NCBI GenBank assembly: GCA_007125415.1
Contig: SLDH01000318.1
Coordinates: forward strand, 1 to 6,013
Direction of reading: 5' to 3'
DNA length: 6,013 bases
Source: Roseovarius sp.
GTDB taxonomy: Bacteria; Pseudomonadota; Alphaproteobacteria; Rhodobacterales; Rhodobacteraceae
Of this stretch, positions 1 to 5,323 are shown piece by piece. The notes under the pieces were generated by a model. It saw only the letters and a list, made by a program, of their open reading frames with translations. It was not told where the DNA came from and did no database searches. Every line of letters starts with the position of its first letter. The stretch's first letter is position 1. The position numbers and the translations under genes are program-made.

Positions 1-2
1 AC

Positions 3-707
3 CTAGCCCGCGGCCAGCTGGTTATGCTTGCGGCCCACCAGTTCCTTGGCCGTTTCCACGGCAACCGCGGCATCGCGGCAATAGGCATCCGCACCGATTG
101 CGCGGCCGAACTCCTCGTTGAGCGGCGCGCCGCCCACGAGGACGATATAGTCATCCCGAATGCCCTGTTCCACCATCGTGTCGATCACGACCTTCATGTA
201 GGGCATCGTCGTGGTCAGCAGGGCCGACATTCCGAGGATGTCCGGACCTTCGGTTTCCAGCGCTTCGAGATAATTCTCGACCGGGTTGTTGATGCCGAGA
301 TCGACCACCTCGAAGCCGGCACCTTCCATCATCATGCCGACAAGGTTCTTGCCGATGTCATGAATGTCGCCCTTCACGGTGCCGATCACCATCTTGCCGA
401 CCCGCGGCGCGCCTGTTTCGGCGAGAAGCGGCTTCAGGATCGCCATGCCGCCTTTCATCGCATTGGCGGCCAGCAGCACCTCGGGGACGAAGAGGATACC
501 GTCACGGAAATCCTTGCCCACGATCGTCATGCCGCCGACAAGCGCCTGGGTGAGGATATCATACGGGACCCAGCCGCGCTCGAGCAGGATGTTCACGCCT
601 TCCTCGATCTCTTCCTTCAGCCCATCATAGAGATCATCGAACATCTGCTGGACCAGTTCCTCATCATCAAGCTCGGAGAGGATGATTTCGTCTTCTTCGT
701 CGGACAT
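3..707 (-). CDS. B12-binding corrinoid protein (MetH cobalamin-module / MtbC-like)
   Basis: Cytoplasmic methyl carrier that binds a cobamide and shuttles a methyl group between two methyltransferases. The 234-residue protein has a helical cap domain (about 25-95, including VPEVLLAANAM at 74-84) followed by a Rossmann-like B12 domain (about 103-225). The domain holds the DxHxxG signature GDIHDIGKN at 113-121, so His116 is the predicted lower cobalt ligand. SALLTTTM (161-168) and VGGAPLN (191-197) match the other cobalamin contacts. The ATG is preceded by AAGGA at a six-base spacing, which fixes the start; the TAG stop is just inside the left edge, so the gene is complete. Residues 1-21 are strikingly acidic (ten Asp/Glu, no Lys/Arg), an extension ahead of the cap domain. 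The homocysteine methyltransferase gene lies upstream on the same strand, so its likely job is methyl transfer to homocysteine. A role with methylamine or betaine methyltransferases is the alternative, because these carriers look alike. Confidence 0.93.
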   Translation of the reverse strand: MSDEEDEIILSELDDEELVQQMFDDLYDGLKEEIEEGVNILLERGWVPYDILTQALVGGMTIVGKDFRDGILFVPEVLLAANAMKGGMAILKPLLAETGAPRVGKMVIGTVKGDIHDIGKNLVGMMMEGAGFEVVDLGINNPVENYLEALETEGPDILGMSALLTTTMPYMKVVIDTMVEQGIRDDYIVLVGGAPLNEEFGRAIGADAYCRDAAVAVETAKELVGRKHNQLAAG

Positions 708-1005
708 GACGGATCCTTAACGTCTGGGGCGCCGTGCGCAGTGGGTATCATGGCGACCATTGGACGGTTTGACGCAGTCAGAACCATCGGATTGCGACAT
801 GGCCGCTTCCATGACCGACTTATACACGGAAAACCGTGCCTTGTGTGTCCCGAAAAGCTCAATGTGATTATGAGCAACCTGATGATGTTCGCCGAACGTT
901 CCATTCATTGCCTGACGGCTGCCGCAAGCATGGCAGGGGGCATCTGGCACCGTGCAGCGGCCTCGTTCGACCGCCGCCGAAGAGGGGCGATCACCTGAGC
1001 CAGCC
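708..1005 (-). other. 298-bp intergenic gap between bmt and the corrinoid gene
   Basis: No recognisable gene lies here. Near the 3' end on the minus strand is the AAGGA ribosome binding site of the corrinoid gene. A 77-codon frame, GTG at 950 to TAA at 717, spans most of the gap. It contains CxxC (CHAC) and its TAA overlaps the corrinoid Shine-Dalgarno, but it has no convincing ribosome binding site, weak third-position GC bias and no family I recognise. Two small inverted repeats occur: 825-838 (CACGG, four bases, CCGTG) and 857-875 (GCTCA, nine bases, TGAGC, followed by TTTT on the minus strand). The second could be a weak terminator or processing hairpin after bmt. A TATAAG hexamer near 819-824 on the minus strand lacks a good -35. 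The gap may be a leader or internal promoter region, but nothing here is certain. Confidence 0.5.
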
Positions 1006-2022
1006 TTAGCGACGGCGGCGCGATGATCTTCGCTTCGGTGCCGCACCGGCGCTGTCTTCGGTGCCGTCGACGGCGGAGGAGAAGGCTCCCAGCCGTTCGG
1101 TGATCTGCTCCAGCGTCGGGCGGTCAGACCGGGGGCGCGTCTCGAGCGCTTCGCGCATTTTCGACAGATGCTCCGGCATCGTGCCGCAGCACCCGCCGAT
1201 GATCTTCGCGCCGGCATCGCGCGCGAGGCAGGCGTAATCGGCCATCAGATCGGGCGTGCCGTCATAGTGGATATGTCCGTCGACATATTTCGGAATGCCG
1301 GCATTGCCCTTGGCGATGATCGGGCGTTCCGAGCCTTGCGCGACAAAGCCCAGAACGGTGCGCATGAGATCAGAGGCTCCCACACCGCAATTGGCCCCAT
1401 AGGCCATGGGGGGGTTGTCCAGCTTCTCGACCATGACGCTCATATCCGCCGAGGTGAGGCCCATCATCGTGCGCCCGGCCGTGTCGAAGCTCATCGTGCC
1501 GCACCATGGCATATCCGCGAGCCGGAACGCCTCGGCGGCGGCCTTGTATTCTTCGGGGGCTGAAATCGTCTCGAGCCAGAGCACGTCGGCGCCGCCTTCC
1601 TTCAGGCCCTCCGCCTGTTCGTGGAAAATCTCGACCGCAAGCTCATGCGTCAGCGCGCCCATGGGCGCCATGATCTCGCCGGTGGGGCCAACCGAGCCTG
1701 CAACGATCACCGGGCGGTCCTGTGCATCGGCTACATCACGGCCGATCTCGGCGGAGATGCGCGAAAGCTCACGCGCGCGCTTCTGGGCGCCATGCAGCTT
1801 CAGCCGGGCTGCATTGCCGCCGAAGGAATTGGTCAGAAACAGGTCCGAGCCCGCATCGACAGCCATGCTGTAGAGCCGTTTGATCCGGTCGGGGTGTTCA
1901 TCGTTCCACATCTCGGGCGCGTCACCCGAGGAAAGGCCCATGTTGAAGAGATTGGTGCCCGTGGCACCATCTGCGAGAATCCAGTCTCTATCGGCCATCA
2001 TTCTGGAGAAAGCGTTACTCAT
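1006..2022 (-). CDS. bmt: Homocysteine S-methyltransferase (Bmt / MetH N-terminal module)
   Basis: Zinc-dependent enzyme of the homocysteine S-methyltransferase (pfam S-methyl_trans) TIM-barrel family, making methionine from homocysteine. The 338-residue sequence opens with LADGATGTNLFNMGL (16-30), the usual start of the barrel. It carries the three zinc cysteines: Cys212 in GANCGVG and Cys278/Cys279 in GGCCGT. SVGPTG (110-115) is also typical. Its length fits the catalytic domain alone, without the pterin, cobalamin or activation domains of full MetH. ATG at 2022 is preceded by AAAGG at six bases. The last twenty or so residues are a low-complexity tail ending in KRRSSRRRR. It is commonly annotated as betaine-homocysteine methyltransferase. 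The nearby corrinoid gene on the same strand makes a B12-dependent, split methionine synthase role more likely, with the methyl donor being the methylated corrinoid protein. The donor cannot be read from the sequence alone. Confidence 0.92.
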   Translation of the reverse strand: MSNAFSRMMADRDWILADGATGTNLFNMGLSSGDAPEMWNDEHPDRIKRLYSMAVDAGSDLFLTNSFGGNAARLKLHGAQKRARELSRISAEIGRDVADAQDRPVIVAGSVGPTGEIMAPMGALTHELAVEIFHEQAEGLKEGGADVLWLETISAPEEYKAAAEAFRLADMPWCGTMSFDTAGRTMMGLTSADMSVMVEKLDNPPMAYGANCGVGASDLMRTVLGFVAQGSERPIIAKGNAGIPKYVDGHIHYDGTPDLMADYACLARDAGAKIIGGCCGTMPEHLSKMREALETRPRSDRPTLEQITERLGAFSSAVDGTEDSAGAAPKRRSSRRRR

Positions 2023-2139
2023 GTCGTGCCTTTCGAACGTTCAGCGATGCCGGAATGTGTCGGGCTCCCGTGACGCTGTTTTCTCACAGCGAAACGCGTG
2101 AGGCAAATTCATATTCTGCATGAGGATCATGCATCCTGT
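2023..2139 (-). promoter_or_regulatory. Structured leader upstream of bmt
   Basis: This 117-bp gap between the methyltransferase stop and the bmt ATG is rich in inverted repeats. In minus-strand order these are: a 7-bp stem with 3-bp loop at 2133-2117 (TGCATGA/TCATGCA); CTCAC (2102-2098), which can pair with GTGAG (2087-2083); a 6-bp stem CGCTGT/ACAGCG (2091-2086 with 2079-2074, loop GAGAAA), which excludes the previous pairing; and a short CGGG/CCCG at 2070-2061. The AAAGG ribosome binding site follows. No stem is trailed by a T-run, so none is a clear intrinsic terminator. It does not match the SAM-II, SAM/SAH or SAH riboswitch patterns I can recall. A regulatory role is inferred only from the structure and from the gene it precedes. 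Confidence 0.35.
2117..2133. repeat. 17-bp inverted repeat just after the methyltransferase stop
   Basis: Perfect 7-bp arms TGCATGA and TCATGCA around GGA on the plus strand. It begins seven bases beyond the stop codon of the minus-strand methyltransferase gene. It is too AT-rich and lacks the T-run expected of an intrinsic terminator. It could be a protein-binding operator for the bmt leader or an mRNA 3' hairpin. The symmetry is seen; the function is unknown. Confidence 0.4.
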
Positions 2140-3054
2140 TCACGTTTCAAGCCTGAAAAAGACATCCGTGGTCTTCGGTTGCCAGACCCAGTTCACGGCA
2201 GAGCGCAGGACGCCACCGGCCCTCGTGGTGAGAAAGGCAGAGGGGCGGCGCACCGGCGTGAGGCCATGGCGCGCGGCGATGGCGCGCAGCGAGGACGGCG
2301 TGAAGGCGTTGATATGCTCCACAGGCTGTACCAGCGTGAACTCGTGGAAGTTGCGCGGCACCTCCACCCCTTCGGTATCGGGCACCGCCACGAAAAGGAT
2401 GCCACCGGGCCTGAGCCGTGCGCGCATGCTGCCCAGAAACGCATCGGGCTCGGCCAGATGTTCGAGCACCTGCGACATCACGATCGCATCGAACGGCGCC
2501 TGCTCGGTCTTGTCGAGCGTTTCCAGATCGGGATGAATGACCAGGCCTTCACGCCGGGCCGCTTCGGAGCGTGACGCGCTCATGTCCACGCCTGTGGCGT
2601 TCATGCCGAATGTTCGCGCCACGCGCAGCAGATCACCGTCACCACAACCGAAATCCATCAGGCGGGGTGCGGCTCTATCATTTCCGGTCAGATGGCGCAG
2701 GCGCAGGATCAGCTTGGCCATCTGCGCCAGTTGTGCTGTCCTGTCATGTTTGTCCGGCGCGTGGGCCGCCTCGAAACGGCGTGCCTGCCCGGCATCGGCC
2801 CATTCGCCGTAAAGCGTGTAAAGCCCTTCATCATCAAGGATATGACGGTGCCACTTCATGTTGCAGGAGCGGCACTTCATGAACTCGAACGCAGCCCCGT
2901 TCAGGCCCGCCTCCCAATCTCCGCTGTAGTGATATTGCGCAAGATTGGTTCTGATCTGCGGGTCATCGAATTTCCCGGACCAGATGGCGCGGCTGTCATT
3001 GCTGCCACAGGCCGGGCAGGTGTCGCGCTGGCGGAAGGTCAGCTTTCTTGCCAT
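2140..3054 (-). CDS. Zinc-ribbon class I SAM-dependent methyltransferase
   Basis: Predicted cytoplasmic SAM-dependent methyltransferase of unknown substrate, 304 residues. The N-terminus has two CxxC knuckles, CPAC at 13-16 and CRSC at 61-64, likely holding one zinc ion. The Methyltransf_23-like Rossmann core starts with motif I, LMDFGCGDGD (132-141), the SAM glycine loop. Asp157 in TGVDMS is the probable ribose-binding acid. SQVLEHL (194-200) and LRPGG (214-218) are the usual motif IV/V signatures, and VEHINAFTP (245-253) is typical of this subgroup. No membrane segment is seen. ATG at 3054 is preceded by AGGGAG at four bases. Two-knuckle proteins of this kind often occur in sugar or surface-polymer gene clusters, but none is visible here. 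It lies between the zeta gene (70-bp gap) and bmt (117-bp gap) on the same strand. The fold is clear; the acceptor cannot be named. Confidence 0.88.
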   Translation of the reverse strand: MARKLTFRQRDTCPACGSNDSRAIWSGKFDDPQIRTNLAQYHYSGDWEAGLNGAAFEFMKCRSCNMKWHRHILDDEGLYTLYGEWADAGQARRFEAAHAPDKHDRTAQLAQMAKLILRLRHLTGNDRAAPRLMDFGCGDGDLLRVARTFGMNATGVDMSASRSEAARREGLVIHPDLETLDKTEQAPFDAIVMSQVLEHLAEPDAFLGSMRARLRPGGILFVAVPDTEGVEVPRNFHEFTLVQPVEHINAFTPSSLRAIAARHGLTPVRRPSAFLTTRAGGVLRSAVNWVWQPKTTDVFFRLET

Positions 3055-3074
3055 GGCACTCCCTGCCTGTCGCG

Positions 3075-3092
3075 CGCCCGAAACGACGGGCG
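3075..3092 (-). other. GC-rich hairpin between the zeta and methyltransferase genes
   Basis: A 6-bp stem, CGCCCG and CGGGCG, surrounds a six-base loop in the 70-bp gap after the zeta stop codon. No T-run follows on the minus strand, so it does not qualify as a standard intrinsic terminator. It may separate expression of the two genes by processing or partial termination, or be chance in GC-rich DNA. Confidence 0.25.
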
Positions 3093-3124
3093 AAGAGCCG
3101 CGCGCCGTCAGCGGATCGCCGGGA

Positions 3125-3442
3125 TCACTCGACCTCGTTCATCACCTGCTCTTTGGCGATGGCGCTCAGTTCGGCATGTTTCTGGCGGATCGTGGCAGCA
3201 TCGGCGAGATCGCCCATATCGCCCGCCACCTTGCGTATCACATCCTCGTGGCCCGCCTCTTCGAAATCTGAGATGACGACTTCTCTGGCATAGGCCTGCG
3301 CCGCGTCACCCGTCTTGCCCATCAATTCGGCCGCCCAGAGCCCGAGCAGCTTGTTGGTGCGCGCCTGCGCCTTGAAAAGCATTTCCTCGTCATGTTTGTA
3401 CTTGTTCTCGAAAGCTTTCTCGCGGTCGTTGAAGGTGCTCAT
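3125..3442 (-). CDS. F1Fo-ATPase inhibitor subunit zeta (DUF1476)
   Basis: Alphaproteobacterial regulator of ATP synthase, known from Paracoccus denitrificans: its N-terminal helix inserts into F1 and blocks ATP hydrolysis, a role like that of mitochondrial IF1. The 105-residue protein is the normal family length. It shows the conserved N-terminal pattern [20 protein letters not shown] (1-20), then [19 protein letters not shown] (24-42) leading into the helical-bundle domain. It is soluble, strongly helical in appearance and free of cysteine. ATG at 3442 is chosen over an upstream in-frame start because the family begins MxxFxDREKAFE, and AGAGGA lies eight bases before this codon. The gene is the first on the minus strand after the divergent region, so it probably has its own promoter there. 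No other ATP synthase gene is in the window, which fits its usual solitary location. Confidence 0.94.
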   Translation of the reverse strand: MSTFNDREKAFENKYKHDEEMLFKAQARTNKLLGLWAAELMGKTGDAAQAYAREVVISDFEEAGHEDVIRKVAGDMGDLADAATIRQKHAELSAIAKEQVMNEVE

Positions 3443-3478
3443 CGGCGGGGTCCTCTGGCTGCGGATTGCGGTTGGCCA

Positions 3479-3491
3479 AGATATGCTATCT
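3479..3491. repeat. 13-bp inverted repeat in the divergent region
   Basis: Perfect AGATA and TATCT arms flank a TGC spacer. The repeat covers the candidate -10 hexamer of the leftward zeta promoter, where a repressor or activator could act. The symmetry is certain; operator function is a guess. Confidence 0.35.
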
Positions 3492-3564
3492 GACTGGCGA
3501 TTGCGCAAGTCCTATCGCGCCGTCTTGCGGCACTGCGGCCCATGGACTATGCAGAGCGCAAAGC

Positions 3565-3589
3565 GCCGGGGGTTGGCCCCGGCCCCCGG
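3565..3589 (+). promoter_or_regulatory. Alternative GC hairpins in the purC leader
   Basis: Two mutually exclusive 7-bp stems can form. GCCGGGG (3565-3571) pairs with CCCCGGC (3577-3583) across a five-base loop. CCGGGGG (3566-3572) pairs with CCCCCGG (3583-3589) across a ten-base loop. The GGAG ribosome binding site of purC starts at 3594, five bases after the second stem. The position suggests an effect on translation initiation or mRNA stability. There is no T-run, so it is not a typical terminator. Confidence 0.4.
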
Positions 3590-3603
3590 TAACGGAGTGT
3601 CCA

Positions 3604-4365
3604 TTGGCGCGGCGTAACAAGATTTACGAAGGCAAGGCGAAAATCCTCTATGAAGGCCCCGAACCCGGGACCATCGTGCAGTATTTCAAGGATGATGCCA
3701 CGGCGTTCAACGCCGAGAAAAAGGCCGTGATCGAAGGCAAGGGCGTGCTCAACAACATTCTGAGCGAGTATTTCATGGCCGGACTGAACGGCATCGGGGT
3801 GCCGACGCATTTTCTCAAGCGGCTCAACATGCGCGAGCAGCTTGTGCGCGCCTGCGAGATCGTCCCGCTCGAGATCATCGTGCGCAACTATGCCGCCGGC
3901 ACCATGGCAAAGCGTCTGGGGCTGGATGAGGGCACGCAACTGCCCCGGCCAGTGGTGGAATACTGCCTCAAGGATGACGCGCTTGGCGATCCGCTGGTGA
4001 CGGAAGAACATATCGCCGCCTTCGGCTGGGCCAGCCAGCAGGACATGGATGATATCCTCAGCCTTGCGCTGCGGGTCAATGATTTCATCGCCGGCGTGAT
4101 GTATGGCGTGGGCATCCGGCTTGTGGATTTCAAGATCGAGGTGGGGCGCGTCTATGAGGGGGATTTCCAGCGCCTCATCGTGGCCGACGAGATCAGCCCC
4201 GACAGCTGCCGCCTGTGGGATATCGAGACCGGTCAGAAGCTCGACAAGGATGTGTTCCGGCGCGATCTGGGCTCGCTCACCGATGCCTATACGGAAGTGG
4301 CCAAGCGCCTCGGTGTGCTGCCCAAGGGGGCAACGCCGATGGCGCGGCCCACATTGATCAACTGA
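3604..4365 (+). CDS. purC: SAICAR synthetase (phosphoribosylaminoimidazole-succinocarboxamide synthase)
   Basis: Cytosolic enzyme of purine synthesis joining CAIR and aspartate, using ATP, to form SAICAR. The 253-residue sequence begins [13 protein letters not shown], the ATP-loop start of the family. It carries the two PurC signatures: [14 protein letters not shown] at 87-100 and LVDFKIEVG at 173-181. LKDDALGDP (122-130), [12 protein letters not shown] (195-206) and LGSLTDAY (222-229) are also typical. The start is TTG at 3604, with GGAG six bases upstream. There is no in-frame ATG near the N-terminus (first internal Met is residue 58), and homologues begin at this point, so longer upstream frames are not credible. 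It is the first gene of the rightward purine cluster, 11 nt before purS. Confidence 0.97.
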   Translation: MARRNKIYEGKAKILYEGPEPGTIVQYFKDDATAFNAEKKAVIEGKGVLNNILSEYFMAGLNGIGVPTHFLKRLNMREQLVRACEIVPLEIIVRNYAAGTMAKRLGLDEGTQLPRPVVEYCLKDDALGDPLVTEEHIAAFGWASQQDMDDILSLALRVNDFIAGVMYGVGIRLVDFKIEVGRVYEGDFQRLIVADEISPDSCRLWDIETGQKLDKDVFRRDLGSLTDAYTEVAKRLGVLPKGATPMARPTLIN

Positions 4366-4376
4366 AGGAGCCGCAG

Positions 4377-4616
4377 ATGAAAGCACGCGTTCATGTCATG
4401 CTGAAGGCCGGGGTGCTCGATCCGCAGGGTGAGGCGGTGCGCCATGCGCTGGGGCAACTGGGCTTTGCCGGCGTGGAGTCGGTTCGCCAGGGCAAGGTGA
4501 TCGAGCTTGATCTCGCGGAAACCGACCGGGGCAGGGCCGAGGCTGCGGTGCGTGAGATGTGTGAGAAGCTGCTCGCGAACACGGTTATCGAAAGCTACAG
4601 CGTGGAGCTTGCCTGA
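4377..4616 (+). CDS. purS: Phosphoribosylformylglycinamidine synthase subunit PurS
   Basis: Small structural subunit of the three-part FGAM synthetase, in which PurS dimers bridge PurL and the glutaminase PurQ. The 79 residues are the normal length for this family. They show LKAGVLDPQGEAV (9-21), GKVIELDL (39-46) and KLLANTVIESY (64-74), which match the conserved strand-helix pattern. ATG follows AAGGAG at six bases, and this ribosome binding site begins on the last base of the purC stop codon. The purS stop shares its last base with the purQ ATG (TGATG), pointing to translational coupling and the expected equal dosing of the two subunits. Confidence 0.95.
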   Translation: MKARVHVMLKAGVLDPQGEAVRHALGQLGFAGVESVRQGKVIELDLAETDRGRAEAAVREMCEKLLANTVIESYSVELA

Positions 4617-5284
4617 TGCATGCGGCCGTGATCGTCTTTCCCGGATCGAACTGTGATCGTGACATGGCGGTGGCCTTCGAGGCGGCGGGCGCGCGGGTCT
4701 CCATGATCTGGCACAAGGACACCACCCTTCCCGAAGGGGTGGATGTCGTCGGTATCCCAGGTGGATTTTCCTTCGGTGACTATCTGCGCTGCGGGGCCAT
4801 TGCGGCAAACTCGCCGATCTGCCGCTCGGTCAAGGCCCATGCCGAGGCTGGCGGCTATGTTCTGGGCATTTGCAACGGCTTTCAGGTGCTCACGGAAACC
4901 GGGCTTCTGCCCGGTGTTCTGCTGCGCAATGCGAAGTTGAAGTATATCTGCAAACCCATTGAACTGAAAGTGGAAACATCTCAAACGGCCTTCACTTCGG
5001 GCTATCAGGCGGGGCAGCAGGTCACCATGGCCATTGCGCATCATGACGGCAATTACCACGCCGATGACGCCACCATCGCGACACTGAGAGACGAAGACCG
5101 GATCGCCTTCAGCTATCTGGACAATCCCAATGGATCGAAAGGCGATATTGCCGGTATCGTGTCATCCAACCGTCGGGTCCTGGGCATGATGCCCCATCCC
5201 GAACGCATGGCCGATCCGGCCCATGGCGGAACGGATGGCGCCGTGCTGTTCGATGGGCTGGTCCGGACGCTTGTGCATGCCTGA
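4616..5284 (+). CDS. purQ: Phosphoribosylformylglycinamidine synthase subunit PurQ (glutaminase)
   Basis: Class I glutamine amidotransferase subunit that releases ammonia from glutamine and passes it to PurL to make FGAM from FGAR. The 222-residue length is usual for stand-alone PurQ. The N-terminus has VFPGSNCDRD (7-16), then GIPGGFSFGDYLRCGAIA (46-63), the oxyanion region. The nucleophile is Cys86 in LGICNGFQVL, and His194/Glu196 in MMPHPER complete the triad. IAHHDGNY (140-147) is the family contact loop. ATG overlaps the purS stop by one base, with GGAG eight bases upstream inside purS. PurL is not found next to it; the following gene is a sensor protein, so PurL must be encoded elsewhere for the enzyme to work. 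Confidence 0.97.
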   Translation: MHAAVIVFPGSNCDRDMAVAFEAAGARVSMIWHKDTTLPEGVDVVGIPGGFSFGDYLRCGAIAANSPICRSVKAHAEAGGYVLGICNGFQVLTETGLLPGVLLRNAKLKYICKPIELKVETSQTAFTSGYQAGQQVTMAIAHHDGNYHADDATIATLRDEDRIAFSYLDNPNGSKGDIAGIVSSNRRVLGMMPHPERMADPAHGGTDGAVLFDGLVRTLVHA

Positions 5285-5292
5285 CCGCTTGA

Positions 5293-5304
5293 GCGGCATG
5301 CCGC
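5293..5304. repeat. 12-bp palindrome after purQ
   Basis: GCGGCATGCCGC is a perfect palindrome in the 39-bp gap between purQ and the sensor gene. As RNA it would leave only a 4-bp stem with a CATG loop and no T-run follows, so it is a poor terminator. It may be chance. Confidence 0.25.
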
Positions 5305-5323
5305 GCGCGGTTATGATCAACAG

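Larger units (their letters stand above)
3443..3603. promoter_or_regulatory. Divergent promoter region between the zeta gene and purC
   Basis: This 161-bp spacer must carry start signals for both directions, since zeta reads left and purC reads right. On the minus strand TTGCGC (3508-3503), 17 bases, CATATC (3485-3480) is a candidate promoter for zeta. On the plus strand TTGCGG (3525-3530), 17 bases, TATGCA (3548-3553) is a candidate for purC. Each hexamer matches only three of six consensus positions, so both calls are weak. The two candidates do not overlap. No PurR-like site known to me is visible. Confidence 0.4.

Noticed and set aside
24..998. Long plus-strand open frame (324 codons) opposite the corrinoid gene
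   Set aside because: It mirrors a clearly coding minus-strand gene, is rich in His/Arg/Asp as expected for antisense of GC-rich codons, and matches no family.
708..1005. Cobalamin riboswitch in the gap before the corrinoid gene
   Set aside because: No B12-box-like sequence could be found on the minus strand.
2023..2139. Known SAM-II, SAM/SAH or SAH riboswitch in front of bmt
   Set aside because: The conserved sequence blocks I can recall for these classes are not visible; only unassigned hairpins remain.
3443..3508. Longer start for the zeta protein, adding 22 residues
   Set aside because: The family starts at MSTFNDREK, and the Shine-Dalgarno AGAGGA fits ATG 3442; the extra residues look non-coding.
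3466..3603. Longer start for PurC, adding 46 residues
   Set aside because: The extension contains the leader hairpins and ribosome binding site, is unlike PurC, and homologues start at the TTG at 3604.
3547..4386. Minus-strand frame of 279 codons opposite purC
   Set aside because: purC is certain on the plus strand; the antisense frame is a byproduct of its third-position GC bias.
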